DNA of 64,000 bases from Curvularia sp. ZM96 (lineage: Eukaryota; Ascomycota; Dothideomycetes; Pleosporales; Pleosporaceae): assembly GCA_022457065.1 (NCBI GenBank), contig JAJGBQ010000004.1, positions 2,790,001 to 2,854,000 of the forward strand, in the 5' to 3' direction. The notes beneath the pieces are model-generated. The model saw only the letters and a list, made by a program, of their open reading frames with translations. It ran no database searches and was not told where the DNA came from. The position numbers and the translations under genes were made by a program. Positions 44,674 to 56,916 of this stretch are shown one piece after another. The stretch's first letter is position 1. Each line of letters opens with the position of its first letter.

Positions 44674-45158
44674 ATTACATGGATGAGTGAAGGCAGCTTC
44701 GAGATTAAGAACTAATGAATGCTAGGATTGTATGTGGCCGGTGTAGAAAGCCTATGCTGGAAATGACGTAGTAGTGTGGGGATCCATTGCCTTATGAGTA
44801 TATGCGTTACGTCTCCAGACACTTGTTCTGGTTTGGTGGGAAGGAAGTTCAAATGTTCATGAGAGTGCGAGCTTGCATCCATTTATAGCAAAGTTCAAAG
44901 GCGAGAAGAAGCGAAACCAGAAATTACGCACGTGCGAGACAAAAGCATGGAACTTGGGAAGCAACGAGTCTTTTTTATGCTATGATGACCCAGGGAACAA
45001 CGAGTATATACAAATAGAACAGCATCTTCATCTCTAAGTTTCTCTACTGATACAACAAAAAGTCAAACCACGGATATTCTCAAACTCCACAAAACGCCAT
45101 GGCATATGCGATGCAGCGGGCTGACAACAATCACAATCATTGAAAAGGGCGTATTTTA
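44674..45158. other. Intergenic region
   Basis: This is the promoter of the histidine phosphatase and the 3' region of the large gene. Nothing else is seen. Confidence 0.5.
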
Positions 45159-47603
45159 TCATCGCAACATATAACTCAAATCTGGTAGGCCAGCCAGAAT
45201 GTCTCTGATAGTCCGCTCCTCCTCATTTTTCCGCCGTTGGGCAGAGTTGGTAGCGCCAGTCAGAGGTTGAATGGCTGGCGGTGTTACATTCCGCGGTGGT
45301 GATGACCGAGTAAATGTCTTGGCTGAAGATGCAGAACTAGTTGGCCGTGGAGGAGTCTGGAAGACAGAAAACGGATATGCAGGATCAGGCGTTGACTTTG
45401 CATGAGTGGTCTCTACTGTTGGAGCTGACTCGAAGATCGAGAAGTCTGCATCAGCCCACGAATCTGTTATCGGCTCGTTTCGTATAGGTGCTTGAGGCGG
45501 AGTCATGGGTTTGGCAACTCCCAACGTCGGGGCACTATATTCGAATGCAGAAAAATCGTCTGTGGCGTCGTTTACAGGAGGGCCAGAGTCCTGGACACAA
45601 TCTTCAATGGCTTGTACTTTAGGAGGAGCCTTTGGCAGTGGTTCTGGTGGCTTCTCATCCTTGGGCTTTTCGGGGTTAGAAACCAGCGGTCGCTTGACAG
45701 GCTTCAAGATCCCCGGTCCAATAGGCCCTGGTTCAGCGCCGAGTGGAACGAAGCTCTTTCGCCCAAATATGGCTGAAGTTGGAGAGATAGTGCTCTTCAG
45801 GCGAACGATCGAAGCTGCATGCATTGCGTCGTCCGATGAATCTTGAATCAATGACGTGTCAGGGGCTGGTGCGAAAGGTGACACAGTACCGTTAGGTGGC
45901 GTGGATATGGAGCTTGGAAATGCTGAAACAGGAGCCGAAATGGTGGGGCTTGATATCATCTCACCCCAATCATCGTCTTCGTCATCTGGTATATTCGCGT
46001 GTTGTTCTGTGATGGTGGTGTTTGTCGCTAGGGTGTTGGAATCTCCCCATGAGTTTTCTGAGCTTGTGACCGGAGGCGGAGGTGGAATGGTGCTTGCGAC
46101 AGCGGGTGTTTCAGGAGAAATGACTGATTGCTGCCCTTTGGTTTCTCCAACACCATGCGCAAGTTCCATCGAAGCCGCACGAGACTCTTGCTTTTGTTCA
46201 TTGTGTGCAGCAATAGGGTTTGATGTAGCAGATGAGACTGCTGAGCGTAGGCTCGGACCGTCCTGCTTCCAAGGATTCACCGTAGATGTAGGGGAGCTCC
46301 AGTTGAATGCGGCTGCTGTGTTTGTAGCAGCAGGTGGAAGGCTCTGCCTCATAGGAGCGATGCGCTCAGTAGGGACTGAAGTTTTGGTGCGTTGGTGACC
46401 TCTGGGTATCTTGGGCTCTATTGGTGCTGGGGTGTCCCAGTAGAACGAAGCTCCGGCGCCAGGCCCTGTACCCGACATGCGGTCTTCCCGCGCCCATCTT
46501 GCTACAGTCTTGTGAACTTCGGACCGGATCTGAGAACTCAACCATGTAACTCGAATGTAGCTGTCATCACTGTTGCCGCCGTTGAACTCCCTCATAGTCT
46601 GCTTGCGCGTGAGTCTGTACCAAGCCTTGCGAGCCGAAGTTGAATACACCGGATCCTCTGGGGCGTCATCCAACTCTGCCTCGCTTTTTTGAGGCTGGAA
46701 AAGTTCGTCTAGAAGAGATGTGTCAAGCTGGTACACGCTTTTGCGAAGTGGGGAGGCGGTGGTAGTGGTAGGCGGTGGTGATACTCCCGGTTCAGTCCGT
46801 GACCCTGTAGGTTTATGTGCGTCTTCTTTCGAGTCGGTAGCTACTATTTCTGCAGCCTCATTTTGACTCTGGGGACCTTCTGTCAAGAGTGTGTCCGCTG
46901 TGGAGGTACCGTATCCATCTTCAGTACTGTCGGTCCCCAGACTAGACGCATCATCTTCTTCTTCGCCTTGACGCTTTTCAAGATTTCCGTGCCCTTCACT
47001 AGATCTTCTCTCCTCTATGCTAGGTTTCCCAATAACTTGCTCCTCTTCTAAAGATGTCCGAGAGGATTCGACCGGCGCTGCATGACGGCTAGTCTCCGAT
47101 TGTGATGTAGAAGGGCGCGCGGAGGAGGTATCATCAGCCGGCGATTGATTCGGGGGTTCGTTCGTGTCTCGATGTGCATCTGGGTCTGCATCTGTGGGAA
47201 CAGTTGTTGATGTCTCAGACGTGTCCGACGTGCCATTGTCAAGACCAGAAGGATCTAGCTTCTGTCCTGCCCATGTCCCATCGCTGACTTCAATAGTATC
47301 GTCGGCCCTCTCATCCACATCCCAGCGTGGGAAATCCTCGCTAATCTGACTGTTCTTCAGACGGTTCGAAGCAAGTGTCTGCGTCTCTGCATAGGGCACA
47401 GGGGTAGCATCGGTCCCGGTCGAATTGGTCCAGTCTCCAAAACCTTCGTCTTCATTTCCCCATCCTGCATCATCAAGAAAGCCGTTCAACAAGACCGGAG
47501 CAGGCGTAAGCGTGGGAGGCGGAGACGAGATCACCGCGTTCCTAGTCGGCGACTTTTGTTGTTCGACATTGTTGTCGGCCCAAGGGTCGCCCCAGTGATC
47601 CAT
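45159..47603 (-). CDS. Large disordered protein with acidic-aromatic motifs (possible trafficking adaptor)
   Basis: The family is not securely recognised. This single-exon gene encodes 814 aa. The N-terminus is MDHWGDPWADNN. Acidic Trp/Phe motifs recur: AGWGNEDEGFGDW (about 45-58), NSWGDSN, DDEDDDWGEM, DDFSAFEYSAP and ADADFSIFESAP. Most of the protein is Ser/Thr/Pro-rich and disordered. One compact region of about 75 residues (YSTSARKAWYRLTRKQTMRE, then DDSYIRVTWLSSQIRSEVHK and TVARWAREDRMSG) is predicted to fold. The C-terminus ERTIRDILAGLPDLSYMLR is helical. Repeated DxF/WxxF-like motifs in disordered chains are typical of proteins that bind clathrin-adaptor ear domains (aftiphilin-like). 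This reading is inference. No catalytic motif is seen. Confidence 0.75.
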   Translation of the reverse strand: MDHWGDPWADNNVEQQKSPTRNAVISSPPPTLTPAPVLLNGFLDDAGWGNEDEGFGDWTNSTGTDATPVPYAETQTLASNRLKNSQISEDFPRWDVDERADDTIEVSDGTWAGQKLDPSGLDNGTSDTSETSTTVPTDADPDAHRDTNEPPNQSPADDTSSARPSTSQSETSRHAAPVESSRTSLEEEQVIGKPSIEERRSSEGHGNLEKRQGEEEDDASSLGTDSTEDGYGTSTADTLLTEGPQSQNEAAEIVATDSKEDAHKPTGSRTEPGVSPPPTTTTASPLRKSVYQLDTSLLDELFQPQKSEAELDDAPEDPVYSTSARKAWYRLTRKQTMREFNGGNSDDSYIRVTWLSSQIRSEVHKTVARWAREDRMSGTGPGAGASFYWDTPAPIEPKIPRGHQRTKTSVPTERIAPMRQSLPPAATNTAAAFNWSSPTSTVNPWKQDGPSLRSAVSSATSNPIAAHNEQKQESRAASMELAHGVGETKGQQSVISPETPAVASTIPPPPPVTSSENSWGDSNTLATNTTITEQHANIPDDEDDDWGEMISSPTISAPVSAFPSSISTPPNGTVSPFAPAPDTSLIQDSSDDAMHAASIVRLKSTISPTSAIFGRKSFVPLGAEPGPIGPGILKPVKRPLVSNPEKPKDEKPPEPLPKAPPKVQAIEDCVQDSGPPVNDATDDFSAFEYSAPTLGVAKPMTPPQAPIRNEPITDSWADADFSIFESAPTVETTHAKSTPDPAYPFSVFQTPPRPTSSASSAKTFTRSSPPRNVTPPAIQPLTGATNSAQRRKNEEERTIRDILAGLPDLSYMLR

Positions 47604-48515
47604 GGTGGCACTACCGCGTCAAGCGTCATAGTGAATTGCTTCTGCTAGAGAAGCATCACCAGGCTTTGTTATTCGAGCGTGGGTGTGGCGTTAAGTGAAC
47701 GGTTGCTTAGAATCAAGGACCAGCTTGCCGCGGAGAGGTACGCGCTACTGCCAAGCCGGGAGTCGGAAGTCCGCCACCGACGAACGAACACCATGTGTGT
47801 TTCGTCGTGCCAAGCACGTGAAGCATCTGCAAGTCACAACACATATGCTAGAAGCTGGCATGATGAGTCTCAATGTATCGTATTGTATCACTAGCTATGC
47901 TGAGAGTTTTTAATATGATGCAATCTTTCCATGAGCATGGGACACTGGGTTTACAATTAACCGTCTTACTGCATTCCGCATGCGGTAGTCTCGTGGTCCA
48001 TTGGCATTGTCCTTTCCCTCCCTATTCACTTGAATACTCAGATATTGCTTGCTCTTCTCTGAACCTCTGAATGTCCGGCTTACAACTGCAGTGGGAGTCT
48101 GCTCCACCTCTGAATCGACGAGCATAGAGATGCAGTTGCGTCCCACTAATTGCCTGAGTAGCAAGCTCGGTGAAATTATTATAGCCGACCATCCTGGCGA
48201 AAGATCCACTGCGGGCCCGGTAAAGATCTTCGTAGATCAAATTGACCGTGCACTGCTTAGCTTACTTTAGACAGTCTGCTCGAAAACAATGGACGGAAAG
48301 TAAAGCAAACACAAGTTTAGTCGATGAAACCGGGCTCGAGAACATGTGCTATGCAAGAGGAACTGAAATGCCCGCCATTCGAGACGCCGAGGCCTCGAGA
48401 CTGAACAGAAACGCCAAAGGACTATGCAAATATGGAAAGATGAAAAGTCTCAAGACAGTCGCACTGGAATCCACCGTCGCTTAAACAATGCACTCGTAAG
48501 CAGAGTTGAAGGGTC
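47604..48515. other. Intergenic region
   Basis: About 0.9 kb between the large gene promoter and the transporter 3' end. Open frames are short and featureless. Confidence 0.5.
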
Positions 48516-50369
48516 TTAGCGCACAGACTCAATAACAGAGATGTCGTCAACTGCATCTTCGTCAGCGTCATCATGGATGACCTTCTTGAGGCCGTTGTCG
48601 ATCGTGACTGCTCCGATATCTTCCTTGGGAACCCAAAGCAGCTGGATGATGCCAATAACAGCTATGGCAGCAAGGCTGAACCAAGCTGCTGCAGAGCCTC
48701 CGAGAGAGTAGATAAGTCCAACAAGCGGACAGGAAATAGTTCTTGCCAGGCAGCATGCCGACATGGCAAGTCCATTAACACGGCCGAGGACGAGTGGGGA
48801 AGGGATAGCATTCTTCATGAGAATCAAGGCGCATGGAAACACAATGATGCCAAAGAAGGCCTCGAGGAACAGAACCAGATAGATACCCGGAGCCTCAAAT
48901 GTGTGGGGAAAGGCAGAGATGAATGGTATGATGACGTAGGTGATTGGGAACAAGATGATCATCCAAATGAAGGAGTTCCAGACTCCCGCCCACTCGACAA
49001 AGATGGGGAATATGAAACCCTGGACGAAGAGCGTGATGAAACCATTTACGGTCAGGAAGGCTCCTACATCAGGAATATCCAGACCGAGACCACCCTGGAG
49101 ATCCAAGCCCTTATTGGTCTTGGGATCTAGGACGTAGACTGGAAGGATCGAGATGAATGCCATCTGATGGAAAGCAAAGATAGACATTGCAAGGATAACC
49201 ATGACGACGGTTTGATTGAACGTCTTTCGAGGCTTTGGAGCTGGGCCGCCGCGAATAGGCAACACGTCTTGTTGGATCTTGATCGAGTGCATGGTTCCAA
49301 AGGATGAGCGGCGGATGTCGAAGCGCTGGTCAAATGGCATGGGCATTCCCTCTTCCATGAAAGAAGCTCGCTTGCGAATTTGACGAATACTGCCAGACAC
49401 AGAGATTGAAGCCAGACGATCGCGCGTAAAGCTAGCAATGGAAGGACGGTGGCGCGTAGATCCAGCAATAGAACCGCGCGGCTCACGGCCAAGTTGCTGG
49501 TGGTTGGGGGGTGGCGGTAGGAGGCGGCTCCTCTCGTTGGCCGGGGTCTCGTTGATGGTGTCTAGGTGGTCATGGTGGTCCGCAATGCTGTTATCTTCCT
49601 CTGGCTTCTCTTCGAGGACGAGGGTCTCTTCTAAGAAGATCATGCCTTGAAGAATAGCCAACAAGATTCCGATAGCTGCAACAAGGTTAGGCAGAAGGTA
49701 GGGGTAGCGCCCAAAGAGGCCGTCCTTGTCGAATGTATTTGGGTACAATCTTGCTGGTTGCGCCAGGAAGCCACCCATTGCCGAACCGATAATACCGCCC
49801 AATGTCCAGACAAAGGGTTGCGTTGCATATGCGCGTGCTGTTGTACATTAGCATACAGTGTCAAATGCCGATCTGATAACATTGCTTACGCTCGTGAGCA
49901 GGGTTCTTGACCATTTCTGCTACCATGGTCTGCATGATGGCGACATTTCCATTCAGTGCACCGCCGATGAAACGCGCGAGCAAGGCGACCCAGTATGTGG
50001 GCGCAAGTCCAAACATAAGACTTGACAGGGCAACACCAAGCAGGCCACTAAGAGCGATAGGTTTCCGACCGTAAACATCAGACACCATGCCCCATAATGG
50101 GGCAGTCATGGCTTCTGCGATGGCGTACGCCGACACCAGCAATCCCGCATAGAATGAAGCATCGCGGTGGGAAATGCCCAGGTCCTCAACCATTACGGGA
50201 GAGTAGGCCAGAATGGAATTGAAAGCGAGAGGCTCGGAGAATCGGCATATTCCTGTGCAGCAGTCAGAAATTGCGTCATGACGGTGATATGACGGTTCAT
50301 AGAAATTCGCGTACCAATGATGATGAGTTGCTTCAAGGGAAAAGGCGCGTCCTTCGGATCTGGAGGCAT
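48516..50369 (-). CDS. MFS transporter (DHA1-like, fungal)
   Basis: This is a major facilitator superfamily permease of 579 aa in three exons (50369-50315, 50252-49890, 49837-48516). The joined N-terminus reads PFPLKQLIIIGICRFSEPLA, the usual first helix of this fungal group. Motif A is WGMVSDVYGRKPIAL. Two six-helix bundles are separated by a long Ser/Arg-rich cytoplasmic loop (about residues 210-325) with likely phosphorylation sites (SIASFTRDRLASISVSGSIR). The later motif LGRVNGLAMSACCLARTISC falls in the C-terminal bundle. The overall shape recalls the YCR023C/ZIFL-like group of unknown substrate. A plasma or vacuolar membrane location is inferred. The second intron is fixed by the conserved NPAHEPRAYATQPFVW junction. 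Confidence 0.9.
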
Positions 50370-52311
50370 GTTTGCGGTATTAGAATTAATTGAAGGAGGA
50401 GGAAGAGGTCGAGGAAAGTCGCATGTCCTAGAGAGATGGGAATCAAGGTTTTACGGGCAAGTGCAGGGCAGGCCACATGAGCGTGGAGCTTATCATGGCG
50501 CGCTAGGTGGGAGCAAGCACGCACGGCCCGATAATTCCCCTCAATGGGTGACATGCACCGTGCCCACTCTCACCCCGACTAGTCTTTCCCGCTCTCCACC
50601 ACCAACGACATGGACATAGGCGCTGCAGCCTCGCCCATTTGTTTTGATCCCGCCCTTCACCTCGCACTGTGACCGTGCCGTTTGTTGCGTGCAGCATGGG
50701 ACACTGAGGCCGACGGCTCGCTATCCATCTCCACTAACTGACTCGACGACGACCACTTGGCCCACCGCGACCGTTCGCAGCTGTCAACCCGCCTCTCCAC
50801 CTACTCGACTAGTCCCAAACACGAGCAGCCCCCTGCCGTTGGATGCACGCGTCATGGGGACCAATCACTGCCAAGCGGCGGTGCAGTTCAAGAGACAAAG
50901 CAACCCTGTCGCCTTTCATGTGTCGGCCTGCCCTACTGCTCACCGTATTTTGTAGTGCTCTTTCTGTCCGCATGATTACACGGTTCCCGCGCTTCCACCA
51001 GATATTGCTACAATTTCCCTGCCGGACTACTGCTAGGCGTAGGTCTACGGCGCCATCGGCCGTCCCTACTCCAACCGCCCCCTTGCTTGCTGCAATGCCT
51101 TTGCAGGAAGGTCGTGGTCCGTTTAGGAATCTGTTGAGTAGCTGGTCACTGATATTACGATCCCACATTACCGAGTGGCGTCACCGAGCATCACAAGGCC
51201 CTCAGGGTCTACCACACCGACCGATGGGCGGCCAACTTGTTTGTGCTGCCCTGCTCACCCTCATCTTCTCTGTACAACGTTCCGCGCCAATCACCGTCAG
51301 CAGCAACCGCATGCATTTGCCATGTCCTCATGCACTCGCTCAATGCCAGCAGCTTGCGATAATCCAATTGCGTCAGACAGCCACCTACCCCGCAAATCAC
51401 GCAGTCGTGCACACCTTCTCCAAACCGACCAGTGTGACACGATGCAACTCCAATGTCCGATCATCGCACGCCGTTCCGCTAACGTCTGCTGCTCCAGTAA
51501 CGGTGATACCCTTCCACAATCACGTGATATCGCGTCGCGTTGCGTCAAAGCTTTTGCACGGCTACGTCAGCGATATTTTCTTCTTTCCAGCCACCACGGC
51601 ATGCCACTGCCACCGTTGCCCGTGCCTAGTTTCTCCACCACACGAGCCAAAGATGGGCTCAAAAGCGCGATCTCAGTGATCTCGCCTATCGCACGACCAT
51701 TTGCATCTTGTGCCGCTTGTTTCCTGCGCACGAAGCGAGCTACGATCCGTCTCAATTTCCAACATTCCGTTCCTGGCGCTAGTGGCATTGAGCAATGCTC
51801 TCAAATTCCGTCCATGATTCAAACATTGCTGTGTTCCTTGCAAGCGTTACTGTGAATAGGTCACGCCGAGCTGGTCCTCCAGCCGAGTGCGGGTCCCTAT
51901 AGTGGAGCCCCCCTCCGCGCAGCATCGGCATCAATCGCGATTCAACATTTGCCATCCCTGCCTTACGCCGTCAACATCACGCAAGCTCAAGCCACCGCTC
52001 TTGTGATATCTTTCTTTTCATGCATCGACGTTCCGACAAAACAAGAGTCGTGACGAAAATGACTGCAGTACCCATGTCGCTCGCCCACCAATGCAGGCCC
52101 TGCACTAGCATCTTTGCTCGAAGCCAACTAGCGCATTCGCTTCATCCCGACCGCCGCGGCCCTCATTACCCCACGCTAGAATATGTACTGTATGTTGGTA
52201 CATAATCTTGCTTTTGCATATCGATCAGTACCGAAACATCACAGAAGGTCAAAAGGTTTTTGAGTGTACAAATCGAACAAACGGGGTCATATTTGTACTG
52301 CTCCCTACATA
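50370..52311. other. Gene-poor intergenic region
   Basis: About 1.9 kb. Long frames at 50843-51679 (+) and 51175-51855 (+) overlap each other in different frames, are rich in Pro/Ser/Arg/Cys/His, and have no recognisable domain. They are read as chance frames in C-rich noncoding DNA. The region contains the transporter promoter and, near 52312, the SPX-EXS gene 3' end. Confidence 0.45.
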
Positions 52312-55300
52312 TCACGCATGAGTGCGATCTGAGCGAGCATTTGATACCCCTACGGCAAAGTCCTCGCGGATCCTTGCCAACGCGCTCTGCTCTTCATCTT
52401 CCTGTGCCTCGTTTTCCACCTCGCGCTCTCCGTCGCTGTCTTTGTCTTCAGTACCATCGCTGCCACGACTGTTGGCAAGCTCGTCGTCGTTGTCAGACTC
52501 GTCGTCGTCGGAATCGTCATCATCCATCTTGCTAGTATTGCGCGGGTCGCGCCCAAGCTCTGGTTTCAACTTGCGCTCAAAGTCCTGGGCGTGTGCATCC
52601 CGAAAGATGTCGCCGACATGCGTGAACGCCCGCTGCAGAGGCGAAGGCCGGAACTCGTCTTGAGGACCGCGACGTTTGCGAGCCGACGCCTGGGAGCCCT
52701 CGATCTGCGCACCAGTAGCCGTAGCGGGGCGACGGTGGTCCGGCTCTGTTGGAGTGGGTGGTTGTGCTTCGCTAGGTTGTTCCTCATCGATTTGTTGGGG
52801 TCCGCGAGGAATGCCAGATGAGTGATCTTCTTCTTCTTCCGCGGAAGCAGGGAGATAGTATGGAAGCGGAACATCCCTGCTTGCGCGGAAGCGCCCGACA
52901 TTGGTGCAATGCTCGTTCTCCACACGGAAGACCGACCACATGCCTCTTCGAAGTATCTCAAGAAGTGACACGACGAACGACGTCACGCTCGAGTGCTGTC
53001 TCTGCAGCGGTACAATTGTGTACAAGAACCAGACGTTTCGTAACACGGGATCAATGCACATAGCCGTGTAGTACCACCACACCTTCTTGTAACCGAGCTC
53101 TTTCCGCAGAAAGGGATACTTTGCGTGCGGGTCGCCCAAACTCCAGTCGTAGTAAATATCCCAGAAGCTCGTGTAGATGCCGTTGATGATTCCAAAGGTG
53201 ATGTAAACTGCTTTGGTGGAAGTTCGGTTGTCCAGACGGTAAATGCTAAGCGTTGCATTGAACAAGATAGTGGCAGTGTACTTTCCACCGTTCAGCAGAT
53301 GGGGAAACTTGTTACCAGTGTCCCTGTATCGGCGAAGACATTGCAGCAACCTCCATACGCCGGGCAATGCAGAAAGAAAGCCAGTGATGCGCAGATGAGA
53401 CGAGTTGCACTGAGGTGGGTTGTTCCACTCGTGTGCATACAGACAAAAGAATAAAGCAATACCCTGTTGAGTTTAGTAAGGTGGAGCAGAGAGAAGCTTT
53501 GTAAGACCTACACTCATGCTGTATGTCAATGAGCAGAACATGTCGCCCATGTAAAAGTCTCGCCATTCCACAGGGTACACGCCGGCAAGCATCAGGCGCC
53601 ACTAACAGGATGTTAACCAAAGCAGGGCTGGCAGGACGTGTAAAGCTTACCAATGAGTACAATAGCCACATTCGAGTGCGGAAGTAGAAAACCCTGAAGG
53701 GGTTGAATAAAAGAGCGACGGATATGCCAATGAGAATGACTGGGTAGTATAGGTACAAGCGCTGCCCACCAACTTGATGGAAATTGATCTGCATGAACAG
53801 ACCCAGCATGAACAGGTACCAACAGGGAATCTGTCGCGCGTTAGTTGCTATCAGAGTTTACGTGGCAGTTTACGCACCTCTGCAAGTTGCCTCCAATCCA
53901 AGTGGTGGCGGGTATCATATTCGAAGATAAAAATGTAGTTGATCTTGTTCTCATGCCAGATACGACATGCCAGACAGAAAAGAAGAGTAAGGAGGTTGAT
54001 GAGAAAATATCCAGCATAGATCTAGGGCTGTTAGCAGCGTCGGTAGCAAGCAATGACCTCATCTTACCTGCAGTAGATAGCTTGTATTCATTGCCAGTGT
54101 ACTTGAATCCGGATGGTTCAAGTCAGCTATGGTGTTTGCTTGGATGAGTCCTTGAATGCCGAGTATGGCACCTGCAGCCAGCAGGAGACCATTGCGGAAG
54201 GTATTATCTGTGTAGTCGCCCCCGCGTGCAGACTTGACGCGCAGCTTTCCTATAGCGACCTTGTGGTTTCCCTTCTCAAAATACCTTGCGTAGAGATCTT
54301 CAGTGGTTCGAATGTGTCCCTCAATGACATCGCTATTGACGAACCAAGCATGGTTTACCTTTTCATTCATGTAACGAGACGATGGGCGCGCATTCACGGT
54401 CTTGTCGTACTTCTTGTTGATTTTGCGGAAGGCGGTTCGATTGAGCAAAGCGTAGGCTTTGAGCAACTCGAGCCCACGATAGTATTCTTGAAGCGCTACT
54501 TTCAACTTCCGCTTGGCAGTCTGGTACGGCACCTCTGGCAAGTCCGGGCGCCGAGCAAAGTCGCGACGACTGTCGGGGTGATCTCTAGGCTGGAGGGCCG
54601 CAGGTGTTGTGAGTTGTGCAATGTTCTTTGTGCTCTTTCCATACTTGCCCGCATTGATGGCTTCGAATGCGGCCTCAATAGGATTCATGAAGGTATCCTT
54701 GAGGGTTGCGCCGTTGCTTCTGCCTTGTTGAGATTGCTCGCCTCCGTCAAGACCATGGCCCCCATCGTGCTTCTTTTGTGCTCTGGCATTGATCTTGTCA
54801 GTTTGCCGTTGAATGATGTCGTCTATGCGGCGATCTCTCATGATATGGAGCTGGTCGCGCAGAACAGCCAGGCGGCTGGTGGCTTCATCTTCCTTTTGCT
54901 TGTAGAATTTCTCAATCTTTTCTAGCTCGCTATCGAGGAACCTAAAGAACTCGGCCTGGCGAAAATCGAAGTCGCGATACGCTTCAAGGGGTACGTCGGT
55001 CGGGGTGCCTGGAGGGGTCTTGTTGCTCGCTGAGAACAAGCGGCGGACCGATGGACGTGCGTGTGACGGAGTGACGGGCCCGGGCGTCGAGTTTACACGC
55101 TTGGGGCTGAAAACGCTCTTATACCTGGCAGGCAAGGAGTTGTGGTGCTTGTTGGGCGTCCTCGTCTTGCCCACCTCGAAAGCATTGTCGGTCTCTGGTT
55201 CCGCAGGTGGTGGCAGCGTCACCGTCTTTGTCTTGGCAAGCGGCTCCCCCGATACACCAACATTAGGAGAAACATGGTCGGGGTCGAGGGCTGCTCCAGG

Positions 55301-55890
55301 GAGCTTCAGAGACGGAGGTGCTCTGGTTTTGCCCGCAATGTCTTTCGATGTGCCTTGGGGAGGGCTCGTTGCCGAGAAACTGCCATAGCTGCTGCCGAGC
55401 TGAGAGAACTCGCGCCGCCCATTCAAAGGCTCTTCTTCCGGTGTACGGCCGAGCTGACTGCCCGCGGCCTTTTGGCGCAAGTTATTCTGGCTGCGGGTGT
55501 TTGTGATGGCGAGCGCTCTCAGGTCTTCGGTGTCTCTGGTATTGCTTGTTTCGCCTTGGTGGGTGTGCTCGCGATTGAGGTACGTGTACCTGGGGGCGGC
55601 GTCCAATGGCGAGGGCAGTATGTTGCTGCTGCCGCCACGCCTGCGCGATCGCGGGGTCGACTCGACATGGCGGATGGCGCGATCGATGGCCTTGAGCTTC
55701 TTCTTCCCTAACTAGAGATCGTGTCAGTCCTCGGATCGAACTAGGCTAACGCGTCGGACGGCAACGCACCTTATAGTCTAAGTACTTGAGCCTCCACTCT
55801 GGCACAAGATCGCGCTCCAATTCCCTGTCATAGTCAGCAATTGTGGTCGGTCATTGTCGCAACAGTCTTGTCTCACTTTGCAAACTTCAT
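52312..55890 (-). CDS. syg1: SPX-EXS domain phosphate exporter (SYG1/XPR1 family)
   Basis: This membrane protein has an N-terminal SPX sensor of inositol pyrophosphates and a C-terminal EXS domain, the phosphate exporter architecture. Seven exons (55890-55877, 55824-55770, 55711-54068, 54021-53878, 53830-53651, 53601-53512, 53463-52312) encode 1092 aa. SPX begins MKFAKELERDLVPEWRLKYL. It is interrupted by a disordered insertion (about residues 46-265) before FFRFLDSELEKIEKFYKQKE and the basic ligand cluster KINKKYDK (453-460). Eight or so membrane helices follow. The EXS hallmarks are GDMFCSLTYSMSGIALFFCL, NGGKYTATILFNA, then WDIYYDWSLGD and NVWFLYTIVPLQ. The C-terminal tail is disordered and strongly acidic. 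The first exon has only 14 coding nt. Confidence 0.95.
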
Positions 55891-56353
55891 AGCAGTCTCG
55901 TGAATGCGTTCAGCCGCAGGGAAAAGGGAGAGGAACAGCCACTGCGCGTTTCTTGCTTGTACATCTAGGGGTCCACCACCAGCCAATAAACGTCAGTGGG
56001 CCGCCACGTGCGGAATCGTGGCCGCGGGCGTCGAGGTGATGGTTATCTGTAAACACCCCAAGGGTTCGACGGTGCTACAAAGGTTGCTGGTTGGCATGTT
56101 GATATCTTCAGGTCGCGAAACCCACGAATCATGTCCAGCTTGGCGGGTTGACCCATGGGTCTCCACGTCATTATACGTCAGATCGCTTTACCAGATCGCA
56201 ACGGAGATTTGTTCACTAGGCGTATGGATGCAGCGCTTTGTTAAATGGAACATGTCTTCACAGTGGACAAAAAAGAAACCCTGAGCAAAAGCAAGGGTAC
56301 ATGTAAGCATATGCTACTAGTGCGATTCGATTACGATTGTCCCGTCAACTAAT
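55891..56353. other. Intergenic: SPX-EXS promoter and CipC 3' region
   Basis: Promoter and untranslated sequence only. No gene is seen. Confidence 0.5.
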
Positions 56354-56916
56354 CTACCATCCGCGCCTGTCAAAGCTCTCTGGCCGGCCGTATTGGTTCG
56401 GGTCATACTGGTCGGCACCATGGTTGTCAATGTAGTGCTCGTCGTACATGCGCTCGGCGCGCTTCTTTGCCTCGTGCTTGGCCTTTTCGCGGTCGAAGAA
56501 GTCCTCTCCCTTTGTCTCAGCAAGCTTGTCGACCTGAGAATGTTAGTCTCATACGGTTTGTGGAATCTTTTCGGTACATACCTCGGCAGCGGCGAATCCT
56601 GCGAGCAGCTCTTTGGCGAATGCGTGATTTACAGGCTTGCCTAAACAGAACAGTCAGCATAGGTCATGGAAACAGGCACACGTTGATGTCACATACCTTC
56701 CCTCCGTTGGGAATCTTCGAAAGCCTTGAAGCCAGCAAATGCAGCTCCTCCGGCAATCACCTCGTGGCCCAGGCTGGACTTGTGCTGCTCGAAGTTCTCA
56801 TTCTCGTACACCCTCTCGTAGTTGTTCTCGTTGTCGCCTAGTAATCGCCCGTCAGTTTCTCAGTCTCCTAAGGATGGTAAAGGCCAAATTATAGTAGACT
56901 CACCCCAGAAACCCAT
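56354..56916 (-). CDS. cipC: CipC-like protein (DUF3759)
   Basis: This is a small soluble protein of the CipC family (named from concanamycin-induced protein of Aspergillus nidulans), often very abundant and stress- or hypha-associated; the biochemical role is unknown. Four exons (56916-56904, 56837-56697, 56640-56582, 56533-56354) encode 130 aa. The spliced start MGFWGDNENNYERVYENEQH and HKSSLGHEVIAGGAAFAGFK are the family hallmarks. KPVNHAFAKELLAGFAAAEV and DREKAKHEAKKRAERMYDEH follow, then a Tyr/Gly/Arg-rich tail ending FDRRGW. The first coding exon is just 13 nt, so the start is easily missed. Confidence 0.92.

Noticed and set aside
50843..51679. Long plus-strand open frame (278 codons)
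   Set aside because: It overlaps another long frame (51175-51855), has a Pro/Ser/Arg/His/Cys-rich random-like composition, and shows no domain, signal peptide or introns. It is probably chance in C-rich noncoding DNA.
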